Positions 1 through 27,720 of a stretch of 64,000 bases of DNA are shown one piece after another. The notes under the pieces are model-generated. The model was not told where the DNA came from. It did no database searches and saw only the letters and a list, made by a program, of their open reading frames with translations. Source of the DNA: Amoebidium appalachense. Lineage: Eukaryota > Ichthyosporea. Location of the stretch: NCBI GenBank assembly GCA_963693365.1, contig CAVNZM010000004.1:11222001-11286000 (forward strand), written 5' to 3'. Within the stretch, counting starts at the first letter, position 1, and the number at the start of each line of letters is the position of its first letter. Made by a program: the position numbers and the translations under genes.

Positions 1-2
1 GC

Positions 3-2963
3 CAAGTTGTGGCCCGTGGGGTAGTGGAGGGAGGCCTGTATCGTCTCCTAGTGAAACCCGTATGTGAGAGCGTGAACATGGTGACCACTGCAGTCGGCAG
101 CAGTGGGGGTAACACCGTGTGTGAGCCGGTAAAGGGCAGCGCCAGTTTATGGCACCGGCGGTTTGGTCATGTGGCAATAAACACGCTACAGAAGATGGTT
201 AAAGAAAACATCGTCGAGGGTCTGTGCATCGACTGCAAAACCCAGGATGACGGTGTGTGCGAGGGATGCGCGAGAGGGAAGCAAGCCCGGCTCTCTTTCA
301 GTAAGCTACCCCGCAAGACAGCGCCAGCGAAGCTCGACAGAGTTCATTCTGATGTGGCAGGACCGTTCAACAAGGAGTCGCTGCAAGGTTCCAAGTATTA
401 TGTCACCTTCATCGACGACAAGACAAGGTTCACTACGGTGTACTTCATGAAACATAAATCCCAAGTGCATACTTACTTCAAGAAGTACAAGGCACACGTA
501 GAGAAGCAACACGGTGCCAGCATCAAGATTCTGCGTTCCGACAACGGGGGTGAGTACACCTCCACTGAGTTCAAGTCGTTCCTGGAAGCGTGCGGCATTG
601 AACATGAGGCGACAGTCCCTTACACACCAGAGCAGAATGGTGTAGCAGAGAGGGCTAACAGGACCATTGTCGAGACGGCGCGCGGCATGCTGCAGTCAGC
701 AGGCATGAGTATGGGGTTCTGGCAGCTGGCAGTACAGGCAGCTGTGTACATCAAGAACCTGACGCCAACCACAGTACTGGGTGGCATGACACCTTGGGAG
801 GCATGGTATGGAGAGAAGCCCGATGTTAGCCATCTACGTGTATTTGGTAGCAAGGCATTTGTCCATGTGCCGAAGGACGAGCGCAGGAAGCTAGACGCCA
901 AGAGTCGGGAGTGTAAATTCGTCGGCTACACAGGTGACAGCAAGACGTACTTGTTGTGGGACACCGAGGCGCGCAAGACTATCGTCGGGCGAGATGTGGT
1001 GATCGATGAATCATGCACCCCAAAGGCCGGTATTCCGGTGGTGCAAGATGAGCCAATGGAATTGCTGATGCATAAGCCAATCGGAAATCAGCAGAGCTTG
1101 GAATCGAGGGATCCAATCAGCGCCAAGAAGCAACATTCCTTTCGGAAGCCTACAATCGGCACTGACAGTGGATATGATTCAGATGCTATCGGCGACGGCG
1201 CGGGCGAGGACAGCGGCGATTCGGACGCGGCAGGGTCAGGAGACGAGGAAGATAGTGCAGAGTTGCAGGTTGCAACCAGAAGTGCCTATCCGTCTATGAC
1301 TACAAGGCGCGGTGGGACCTACGGCATCAACGCAGGTGTAGTAGAGTACCGCGACAGTATCAGCATAGCAATTGAGAGTGCTGATAGCAATGAGGATGAC
1401 CCTGTGACACTGGAAGAAGCAATCTCCAGGCCAGATGGTGCAAAGTGGAAGGCTGCGCTGGACGAGGAGTACGAATCTCTAGTCAAGAATGGGACATGGT
1501 CACTGGTGCCACTCCCACCAGGTCGTCGGGCAGTTTCCTTCAAGTGGGTCTTCAAGATGAAACGCAACGCCGACGGCAGTGTCGAGCGCTACAAGGCCCG
1601 TGGTGTGGCCAGGGGCTTCTCTCAGCAAGAGGGGATAGACTACGAAGAGACCTTTGCCCCGGTGGCCAAGTTCACCAGCTTCAGACTTCTCTTCGCTATG
1701 GCAGCGGCAGAGAACATGCACCTCACACAAATAGATATCGTCACGGCGTTCCTGAACGGCGACATCAAGGAAGAGCTGTACATGCAGCAACCGCGTGGGT
1801 ACGAGGTACCCGGAAAGGAAGACTATGTGTGTCGTTTGCACAAAAGTCTGTATGGCCTCAAGCAAGCAGCAAGGTGCTGGAATGAGAAGATGCATGAGGC
1901 TATGGTCGATCTTGGCTTCACACGTGTGGAAGCTGATCGATGTGTCTACTTCAAGGTCAACGGAAGTGGAAAGACGGTGGTGGCTGTGCATGTGGACGAC
2001 ATGCTAGTGGCGGCGTCGACAGATGATCTTATTCAAGAATTCGTCAGGCAGGTTGCGACGAAGTTCTCCGTCAAGGTGATCGGCGAGCCAAAGCTGCTAC
2101 TCGGTGTGCAGGTCAGTCGTGACGCTGCAACAGGCGATATAAAATTGTCACAGGAAACGTACATCAAGTCATTGATGCGGCGCTTCAACATGGTCGACTG
2201 CAAGGCTAAGTCAACACCGCTACCGGAGCGATGCGTGTTGAGCAAGGCCATGAGTCCGGCAAGCGAGGAGGAGAGAGTGGCGATGCGGCAAGTTCCTTAT
2301 GCCAGAGCTGTGGGCTCCTTAATGTACGCAATGGTGGCCACCCGGCCAGACATTGCACAAGCAGTGGGGGAACTTAGTAAGTTCGTGAGCAACCCGGGAC
2401 TTCAACACTGGGACGCAGCCAAACATCTTCTCCGGTACCTCAAGGGGACAACCAACTACGGGATTGTCTACCGCGGAGGACGAGGAGGGAGTACAACAGT
2501 GGAGGGATTCACTGACTCCGATTACGCTGGCAACTCCGACGACCGTAAGTCGACGAGCGGATACATCTTCACTGCCAATGGATCTGCCATCAGCTGGGGC
2601 AGCAAGCAACAGAAGACTGTGGCTACTTCATCTACAGAGGCGGAGTATATGGCTACGTGCCTGGCAGTCAAAGAGGCTAAGTGGCTACGACAGCTGCTGG
2701 GGCAGCTGGGCTACGATATGAGTGAGGCGACCATCATCTACGCCGACAACCAGGCCAGCATCAAGCTTGCAAGGAACCCGATGCTCCATAACAGGAGCAA
2801 ACACATCGACGTTCAGTACCACTACACCCGTGAGTGTGTGGAGAATGGGGATGTAGAACTTGTGTATTGCAGCACGAACAGTAACGTGGCCGACATGTGC
2901 ACCAAAGCTTTAGGGAGACTTAAGTTGGTGCAGCATCGGCAGGCCATCGGCATGGCTGAGTAA
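3..2963 (+). CDS. copia-type pol polyprotein (integrase, reverse transcriptase, RNase H), 5'-partial
   Basis: The frame is open from base 3 to the TAA at 2961-2963 (986 codons visible); no true start codon is in the window. In order: a GAG-pre-integrase zinc-binding segment (about nt 150-330, HRRFGH then C-x2-C), the integrase core (about 340-850, with SDVAGP, SDNGGEY and the EQNGVAER glutamate making the DDE triad), a charged linker, a copia reverse transcriptase (about 1,480-2,230, with FKWVFK, QIDIVTAFLNG, YGLKQA and the VHVDDML catalytic aspartates), and a C-terminal RNase H (about 2,500-2,960, DSDYAG and SSTEAEY). The products would copy element RNA to DNA and insert it. All catalytic motifs are present, so this part looks functional; gag and protease are out of view. 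Confidence 0.95.
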   Translation, partial: QVVARGVVEGGLYRLLVKPVCESVNMVTTAVGSSGGNTVCEPVKGSASLWHRRFGHVAINTLQKMVKENIVEGLCIDCKTQDDGVCEGCARGKQARLSFSKLPRKTAPAKLDRVHSDVAGPFNKESLQGSKYYVTFIDDKTRFTTVYFMKHKSQVHTYFKKYKAHVEKQHGASIKILRSDNGGEYTSTEFKSFLEACGIEHEATVPYTPEQNGVAERANRTIVETARGMLQSAGMSMGFWQLAVQAAVYIKNLTPTTVLGGMTPWEAWYGEKPDVSHLRVFGSKAFVHVPKDERRKLDAKSRECKFVGYTGDSKTYLLWDTEARKTIVGRDVVIDESCTPKAGIPVVQDEPMELLMHKPIGNQQSLESRDPISAKKQHSFRKPTIGTDSGYDSDAIGDGAGEDSGDSDAAGSGDEEDSAELQVATRSAYPSMTTRRGGTYGINAGVVEYRDSISIAIESADSNEDDPVTLEEAISRPDGAKWKAALDEEYESLVKNGTWSLVPLPPGRRAVSFKWVFKMKRNADGSVERYKARGVARGFSQQEGIDYEETFAPVAKFTSFRLLFAMAAAENMHLTQIDIVTAFLNGDIKEELYMQQPRGYEVPGKEDYVCRLHKSLYGLKQAARCWNEKMHEAMVDLGFTRVEADRCVYFKVNGSGKTVVAVHVDDMLVAASTDDLIQEFVRQVATKFSVKVIGEPKLLLGVQVSRDAATGDIKLSQETYIKSLMRRFNMVDCKAKSTPLPERCVLSKAMSPASEEERVAMRQVPYARAVGSLMYAMVATRPDIAQAVGELSKFVSNPGLQHWDAAKHLLRYLKGTTNYGIVYRGGRGGSTTVEGFTDSDYAGNSDDRKSTSGYIFTANGSAISWGSKQQKTVATSSTEAEYMATCLAVKEAKWLRQLLGQLGYDMSEATIIYADNQASIKLARNPMLHNRSKHIDVQYHYTRECVENGDVELVYCSTNSNVADMCTKALGRLKLVQHRQAIGMAE

Positions 2964-3096
2964 GAACTACAAATAGTGTAGTGTTAATGTTCGTGTAGTA
3001 GGTGTTATATGTGTTAGTATAGTAGCATAGTTTTAGAGTTGCATCTTAGGTTTAGGTTGCATGCGGTACATAGATAGAACACAGTGCAAGTGGGGG

Positions 3097-3402
3097 TGTC
3101 GAACAGGATAGCCATCCGGTATGCCCTGCGTTAGCGTAGCACTAGTGATCGGGAATATTCGAGATATTCGGGATAAACTGGTGGATAGGTTCACGATAGA
3201 TCAGGATAGATCTAGAAGAGTCTAGAAGATTCTATTGGAGTGCTTTGATTGGTAGCGACTAGATCCATAGCGGCGGGTAGACCAATCGGGAATAGTATGT
3301 AACATTCCAGTGAGCCAGACCACAAGTATATAAAGGTCCCGGCGGGCCAGTCAATGCAAGTCAGCAAATAATAAAGTCTCACAGAGAAACCTCTAAGTTA
3401 CA
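3097..3402 (+). repeat. 3' LTR of the copia element
   Basis: A 306-bp LTR that starts TGTCGAACAGG and ends AAGTTACA, giving short TGT/ACA inverted ends. It carries a TATA box (TATATAAAG, 3327-3335) and a polyadenylation signal (AATAAA, 3370-3375), as expected for an LTR promoter and 3' end. Its limits are fixed by comparison with the inverted solo copy at 4843-5148, which has the same length and only a handful of differences. Confidence 0.93.
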
Positions 3403-3652
3403 ACTGTGTCCTCTTTTCTCTCTCTGAAACATTGTAAATGCAGATGAAGTGAGGGTGAAGCCTTCGTATGCATGGGCTGATGGTGCAGATTGAGAGTAGC
3501 TGTGTTTGCACGTGTATGTTGTACATGTGGTCAGGAGTTGCCTATACACAGCTTTATAATTATCAATAGTAACAAACCCTGGCCCCTCCCCACCTGCCTA
3601 AACAATCTAACCACCGACACTACAGATGCACACACACACACACACACATACA

Positions 3653-3712
<60 letters not shown>

Positions 3713-3780
3713 ACCTCCCCTCTTCTCCCTACCTCCCCCCATACACACACACACAAAAACAGCACGTCTTTCCGGCCCAG

Positions 3781-4077
3781 GCACTAAGAAGCGCACCGCA
3801 CCCATCCGTGTTTCAGCCATCAACGGAACAGACAGTACCGCCGTAGACTGCACAGAGTCTCAACTTAAAAGCGAAGAGAAATGCAACAATGATGACGAAT
3901 GTCCAATCAACTGCGAGATGAGCGAGTGGTCTGATTGGTCACAATGTCAGGTCGGAGACACGTGCAAAGGGTACAACCTGTGGATTGATGGGGGAAGCAG
4001 GTTACGCAATCGCAGTGTCATCACTCATCCCAAATACGGTGGAACCAGTTGTGGGAAAACCAACGATTTGGTAAAAG

Positions 4078-4125
<48 letters not shown>

Positions 4126-6129
4126 CCGCGTTTTTGCACAGTTGATGCAGTTGTCCCTTTTCTGCCATCTTATGATGCAAGTGTAATGCTCTTGTTGCAC
4201 TTTGCCCCTGGTTCTCTCCTCTCCCAGAACCTCCACCACTTGTCTCTTTGAAAATTGCCCAGGTATACATGTCCTGTATTCGTGTATTTCGTGGTCCTAC
4301 ATGATTTAACCATCCCGTCGATTACTAATGACGATTCCCTCCCCCCCCCCCTCTCCCTCCCCCCCCCCCCCCCATCCCCCCACCCCCCAAATCCCCCCCC
4401 CCCCCCCCCCCCGCCCACACACACACAAACAAACCCTACACCGCATTGCATTACTATTTCCCTGTCTCCCCCCCCCCCCCCCCCCAAACCCCCCCCCCCC
4501 CCCCATCCGGAAAAAAAACAAAAAAAAAAAAAAAACAAAAAAAACCAGGATCCCTGCCAGGTGGCCTGCTACCACACATGTGACGTCACTGATTGGGCCT
4601 CGTGGTCCGAGTGTATTTGCAATGAGACAGTTGATCGCACCCGCACAAAGCTGATCCGATTCAGCCCCCCGGCCAATCATACGCTGCAAAATGGGTCGTG
4701 CCCGGATGCCTCTGCACTTACACAGACTGAGGTAAGATGATGTGCCCAAATAATGGTGAGACCAGGTGGACCATGCAGAGATTTGGATATGATCATGTCT
4801 TTGGTGGCAGTCGTGGTGGTGGCGGGAGGGGGGGGGGGGGGGTGTAACTTAGAGGTTTCTCTGTGAGACTTTATTATTTGCTGACTTACATTGACTGGCC
4901 CACCGGGACCTTTATATACTTGTGGTCTGGCTCACTGGAATGTTACATACTATTCCCGATTGGTCTACCCGCCGCTATGGATCTAGTCGCTACCAATCAG
5001 AACACTCCAACAGAATCTTCTAGACTCCTCTAGATCTATCCTGATCTATCGTGAACCTATCCACCAGTTTATCCCGAATATCTCGAATATTCCCGATCAC
5101 TAGTGCTACGCTAACGCAGGGCATACCGGATGGCTATCCTGTTCGACAGGGGGGGGGGGGGGAGACCGTGGGAGAAGGCAAAATACTAAACGTCGTGGAA
5201 CAACATCTAAGGCGAGCCACTCTATCCATAGCGCCAAATTGCGCTAACGCTCGGGGGCCTAATTTCCGCATTCCGATCTCTTTCCTTTTTCGTCGATCTG
5301 ATTATAAGCGCGGTAAAATTTCTGTAGCGGGCGGTGAATCTACCGCCCCAATAGCTAAAGAACAAAGCGCGCTTTTTTCTAGTAGAAACGAGCGCAAACT
5401 CTGCTGCTTTAGAATATGGTATTATACTATCCTTATACTGCTTTATTGCACGGTTTCGCGCTATGATTACTGCGATTAAGTCCGATGTAAGTTGGAACAA
5501 CCCGCTGAGCATACCAGTTTTTTCTGCCGCAACCGCTTGGATTGGCCGTTACCGAAATTGATTGGCTGGCTTAGACGATCCGATTTTTGGAAGTCATATC
5601 AGCCGATTGGATGCGGTACGCCCTTAAATAAATTGGCGCCGAATGATTGGATGCGGTACGCCCTTAAAATAAATACCCTATTTTTTGAATTAGCGGGTTT
5701 GGGCCAGATGCCACACTAACACAAGCTTTCGTAACCACGTCCCCTTCCCCCCCCCCCTCCTCCCCCTCATTTTTGCTTCTACACCCCTCCCCCCATCCCC
5801 CCCCCCATCCCCCTCTTCCCTTCCGCTCCTCCCCCTCCACCACACAGTCATGTTCTGTGGCTGGGACGCCATGCACCAACAACATCAAAGTTACTGTGAA
5901 AAAGGTCGATAAAACTCCCATTTATGGTGCTGCTGGAGGGGCGGCGGCGGCGGCGTTGCTAGGGGGGGCTCTATTGTTTGCAGTGGCCAGACGCAAAAAT
6001 TACACAAATCTGACCATGCTTAGGCAGATGGAGCAAGATGCTCTATTCAATCAGGTGGTCAATGACCAGAATCCCCTGTATAAACCCGCAATCGCACAGA
6101 TGGAAAATCCACTCTATCAGGGCCAGTAA
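3781..6129 (+). CDS. Type I membrane protein with thrombospondin type 1 repeats and integrin-beta-like tail (3' exons)
   Basis: Three in-phase exons: 3781-4070, 4549-4731 and 5848-6129 (TAA at 6127-6129), with donors at 4071 and 4732 and acceptors before each exon. Upstream exons are outside or hidden before the copia element. Exon 1 ends one TSP type 1 repeat and encodes most of another (EMSEWSDWSQC, then R-x-R-x-V and GGTSC). Exon 2 encodes a further repeat (DWASWSEC...). Exon 3 supplies its last cysteines, a glycine/alanine-rich transmembrane helix followed by ARRK, and a cytoplasmic tail of about 45 residues ending NPLYKPAIAQMENPLYQGQ. The two NPxY motifs align without gaps to the conserved distal end of metazoan integrin beta tails, which bind talin and kindlin. 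The protein is probably a cell-surface adhesion receptor coupled to actin. No integrin beta-I or EGF modules are visible. The last-intron acceptor is clear; the exon 2 acceptor has an unusual A-rich tract. Confidence 0.82.
4843..5148 (-). repeat. Solo LTR of the same copia family, inverted
   Basis: This 306-bp sequence is the reverse complement of the LTR at 3097-3402 with about half a dozen substitutions and no visible indel. No internal retroelement sequence adjoins it, so it is a solo LTR left by LTR-LTR recombination. It lies in the last intron of the thrombospondin-repeat gene, antisense to it. The TATA box is at 4910-4918 on the complement. It is bordered by poly(G) on both sides, so a GGGGG target duplication is possible but cannot be proved. 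Confidence 0.95.
5149..5847. other. Intron remainder with 40-bp tandem repeat
   Basis: The rest of the receptor gene's last intron after the solo LTR. It is not low complexity until about 5740. GATTGGATGCGGTACGCCC followed by TTAAA occurs at 5605-5628 and 5645-5668 (period 40). I see no terminal inverted repeats or coding potential; it may be an old unrecognised repeat. The end is a C/T-rich tract leading to the acceptor at 5847. Confidence 0.5.
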
Positions 6130-7132
6130 GCTTGAAAATTTGCATAGGACCCCCCCCAGATAAGATTGGCAGAAGATTCGTCGGTAGAGTGCATATGGCA
6201 AGTGATATGAACCTGGTATTTGAACCGAGGGGTATGTTTTGGAAGAAGTGCAATGTCACGGTTCCTTTTGGACAAAAAAAAAAAAAAAAAAAAAGTAGGA
6301 ATATGCTTGGTGAGGGTGGATATTTAATTGAGAGATAACCAGTGGATAGACAACAGAAATTGGATAATAAATGTGGGATAGGCACTGAGTGGGAGATTGC
6401 ATGGCTGTGAGCAGGTCTCTGGCAGACCGGATATTAGCCTTAGCATTCCCAAATAAAGGGGGGGGAAAAAAAAAGGCAGCATACATAGCTGCAGGCTGCA
6501 TGCATTGGCACGAGTGAGTTGCCACCCAATATCTAAATGCCCCCCCCCCCTCCCCCCTCCCCCCCCCCCCTTTTTCCAAAAAAAACAAAAACAAAAAAAA
6601 AACAAAAAAAAAACCATCACCACCACAACCATTCGCACAGAAACACAGGTATGCCCACACCCACAACACATCAATCACCCATGCACCCTCTGGCCTTTTA
6701 GGCATAGATTTTGTGGATTTCATTGCCCAACCCCCCCAACCCACCCCTCTGTGACACAAGGACCCACAAATTGAATAATACTGGTCACTCCTTTTTCGGC
6801 TACTGTGTTGGTATTATCACGCTGGTGTCAGGTGAAACTGTAAGGACACCCATACCACACCAAGTTGTAGAATCTATTTCGACACCGACACAGTCTAGTG
6901 TTGGAAGTTCAACTCCTAACCCTGCAAATATGCGTCTGACATACGGTAGTGGTCAACATATGGTTGTGACTTACGTCTGTCGATCATCGCACTACTATTT
7001 TCAACTGGTCCGTTTGCTTCACAGGCACCGCCTAAACATCTGACCATAATACCATCCCCCCTCCCCCCCCCCCCCCTCCCCCAGCCACCCACCCGCCCGC
7101 CCATATATACAAAAGCCTACCCAGCAGGCCAA
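6130..7132. other. Convergent intergenic region between receptor gene (+) and SCAF-like gene (-)
   Basis: About 1 kb separates the two stop codons, so the genes meet tail to tail. It contains the probable 3' UTRs, homopolymer runs (A at 6274-6293, C at 6540-6570) and a CA/CCA-rich stretch near 6600-6680. I see no coding region or RNA gene in it. Confidence 0.6.
6366..6371 (+). promoter_or_regulatory. Candidate poly(A) signal of the thrombospondin-repeat gene
   Basis: AATAAA lies about 240 bases after the stop codon of the receptor gene; a second AATAAA is at 6453-6458. Either could end the transcript. Confidence 0.45.
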
Positions 7133-22721
<15,589 letters not shown>

Positions 22722-23069
22722 TTTCGGTTGCTTTTAGCCCTCAGGCCAAGGCAAAAAAACAATCTACGTCTTATTTGTGCACAAGCACATCCTTGCCTCC
22801 GGCACCGAGTCGACCTGTCCTAGGCCTTCAGCCGCTCGAAGAAAGTTGTGTGTGTTTGGCGCCAAAGTGGCACATGATGCGGCGCCAGCGGGCCTTCTTT
22901 AGAAAGTCTGTGGCGCAAACTGTTTCTAATTATAACCAATCGACCCCATTTTGGTTTTTCAGCGCGCTGATGCATATGATCAAAGGCTGGCTTGCGGCTG
23001 AAGGCAGGGGGTGCCGGTGGTGGTGCCGGTGGTGGTGGTGTGTATGTGTATGTGGTTTTCGGGGGTGGG

Positions 23070-23137
<68 letters not shown>

Positions 23138-23736
23138 GGTGTGTTGACCAAACAAGTTTACCATAGGGTCAGTTGCTAGCCTGGATTTTGAGTTCATATG
23201 TCTCAGTTCAATTCAATAGATCTACCAAGCACCGATTTCTCTGAGTTCGAGTGCGCGTACGTATGGACCCTGCGAGTAGCACCGCGTATGGTTATGCAGC
23301 CTGAGACCAAACTAAGGGAGAGTTGAATCTTATCTGCTAGGCAATGAATAAGTTTACGTGCTGAAGTTCAGCACTGTTTTAGTAGAAGTTGTACATGTAG
23401 AGTCTAGCATTCAATAGAGAAATAGTAAAGGTGCTGGATCCGGAGTCCAGGAGTCGAGCAATGAATCAGCGTAATTATTGTAAGTGCTGGAGTCCAGCAT
23501 TGGAGCAGTGAAAATAAGCCTAAGGGAGCCTTCGGGATCTTACAGGAACCTATCTATAAATATGCTTCTGTAACCTACGAGTTGTACCGCTTGTAACGAA
23601 ACGAAGAAGTGAGTGAGGATCACGTAGCCTGATGCACTCGACTTATAAAACCAAGTAAGATATAGCTGGAAGCTATCTGACCTAGGATCCCATACACCAA
23701 GATCTCTTTTGAGCACTCCCGAATTTGTAACCGGAG
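22722..23736. other. Upstream region of the SCAF-like gene
   Basis: Includes the 5' flank of the gene, a GT/poly(G) block (23037-23137), and about 600 bp of unique sequence from 23138 with TATA-like motifs (CTTATAAAAC near 23640, CTATAAATA near 23553). The unique part could be an old LTR: it starts near TGTTGACC and its last bases before the duplicated segment read GCATTACA. I see no convincing gene. Confidence 0.4.
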
Positions 23737-24032
23737 CATTGTACTGTAAAGTATTTTTCGTCGCATTACAGTGTGGCAGAAAGGAAATCAACACTGCTCC
23801 AAACTTCTCATGTACAGGTCCGAAAACTACTCAAGGCCTCCTACTCTGACGATGACTATACTCCACTTTGTGCCGTTGACAAGCCATTGTACTGTAAAGT
23901 ATTTTTCGTCGCATTACAGTGTGGCAGAAAGGAAATCAACACTGCTCCAAACTTCTCATGTACAGGTCCGAAAACTACTCAAGGCCTCCTACGCTGACGA
24001 TGACTATACTCCACTTTGTGCCGTTGACAAGC
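23737..24032. repeat. 148-bp tandem duplication
   Basis: 23737-23884 and 23885-24032 are near-identical, with a T/G difference near 23844/23992 the only one I saw. Each copy contains a short + strand reading frame beginning VAERKSTLLQTSHVQVRK; the second copy runs on to a stop near 24076. The frame does not match a family I recognise. The low divergence means a recent duplication. Confidence 0.93.
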
Positions 24033-24328
24033 TTTGGGTCTTTGAACTGGCTCCTGGATGTGCATTGCTTGAGTGAGGAGAAGTGCGGGAGACAGGGGGA
24101 GAGAAGGGTGAACCTTTGTTTGATGCGAAGATTGGCTATTGCCAGCAAACCCATGTTGCCTTAAAGCAATAGTCGAATTCGGTCACCATGTCATCTTGCT
24201 TTAATCGCCCACCGCCAGGCAAACGGTCCAGCCATTCCGCCCAGATACATACATCGCGTCTCAGAATCAACCCACAAGCATCGACATTCATACAGATAAT
24301 TCCTTAATGCTAAAGGAGATAGCAGCTC

Positions 24329-24925
24329 TTATAAAGAAACAGCAACGGAAAAATTTTCGCCAGCATTGTTATCCCAGAACTCTAAATCACCCACCAGACA
24401 GCACACGGCAAACTGAACGAAACTACGGGCCTTTAACTGCTGCAGCTGACCCTCCGTGAGGTCCAGCTTGAAGCTAAAACAACTATAGTAGTCGTGTCGT
24501 GCATGGCCAAAGTGGTGTGTCGTGAACGTGGCATCGATGTCTTCGTGTGTCTCCCAGTTGTCAACAGTGAAACGGACAAACACGTCGACGTCCACATTGT
24601 TACTGAGATTTTTGCAAAGAATCTGTCCGACGACAGCGTGAAAAGAAAATGTCAGTGATGCTAACTCCACCTGCTTGTGATAGTATTCGGCGAGGTGGGA
24701 CGGAAGGAAAATGGGCTTGTGGAAATTGATGGGAAGAAATTTCACCTGCCCGTTGGCCAGAACATTCCTGGGTTTGGAGTTGAACGACGACCGTCTCCTC
24801 GATGGATAGATGCTTGTTGGGGATGTGCTTCCCAGTCTCATCGAGGTGGCAACGGGGCTTGTGCGTGTTCCAAAAGTCATCATGTCAATAGCGCTATCAC
24901 GCCTTTGCTGAAGCATCACAGCCAT
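24329..24925 (-). CDS. PPP1R3-like glycogen-targeting subunit of protein phosphatase 1
   Basis: Single-exon gene of 198 residues; the ATG at 24925 sits in an ideal GCCATGG context and the frame ends with TAA at 24329-24331. Residues from about 75 to 192 form a CBM21 carbohydrate-binding module: VVGQILCKNLSNNVDVDVFVRFT, DNWETHEDIDA, YYSCFSFKLDL, then the signature EFWDNNAGENF. Proteins of this family hold PP1 on glycogen, promoting glycogen synthase activation. The N-terminal 70 residues are Ser/Arg-rich; a clean RVxF PP1-docking motif is not obvious, though NVLAN or QVKF near the CBM21 may serve. It is shorter than most vertebrate PPP1R3 proteins. An ATTAAA on the complement at 24200-24205 is a possible poly(A) signal. 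Family assignment is firm, subtype is not. Confidence 0.87.
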   Translation of the reverse strand: MAVMLQQRRDSAIDMMTFGTRTSPVATSMRLGSTSPTSIYPSRRRSSFNSKPRNVLANGQVKFLPINFHKPIFLPSHLAEYYHKQVELASLTFSFHAVVGQILCKNLSNNVDVDVFVRFTVDNWETHEDIDATFTTHHFGHARHDYYSCFSFKLDLTEGQLQQLKARSFVQFAVCCLVGDLEFWDNNAGENFSVAVSL

Positions 24926-26816
<1,891 letters not shown>

Positions 26817-27009
26817 GTTATAGGCCCTGCCAGTTGCTGTGGAAACGCGAATATTCGCGCCCGCCGGGCCTGGTCGCAAAGTTCTATCGAAAGCTCGGGA
26901 ATAAACGGTGCATCATAGATTGATTTACACAACCGCCGGTATTGGGCGAGTGACAAATCGATCGTGCTAACTTTGCCCTTTGCGCGCTTCCATATTTTTG
27001 CACCACAAG

Positions 27010-27596
<587 letters not shown>

Positions 27597-27720
27597 TGTT
27601 ATGATAGAATAGTCTATCTGTTTATTCCTGCTCTTCCCAGTCACGTACTTGGCCTGTTCCTGCCTATCCCGCCCCCGCGTACTTGGGGACCGCTGGGGCC
27701 GCATACGCCAGGAACCATAA

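Larger units (their letters stand above)
1..3402 (+). mobile_element. Ty1/copia LTR retrotransposon, 3' portion (5' end outside window)
   Basis: The window opens inside the pol frame of a copia element, followed by a 133-bp untranslated stretch, a short polypurine tract (AGTGGGGG just before 3097) and one complete 306-bp LTR (3097-3402) bounded by TGT...ACA. The coding part has no stop codon or frameshift over almost 3 kb, so the copy looks recent. The order integrase, then reverse transcriptase, then RNase H is diagnostic of copia (Pseudoviridae-type) elements. The 5' LTR, gag and protease lie before the window. It may be inserted in an intron of the thrombospondin-repeat gene that resumes at 3781, because both are on the + strand and that gene's upstream exons are not visible. 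Confidence 0.95.
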
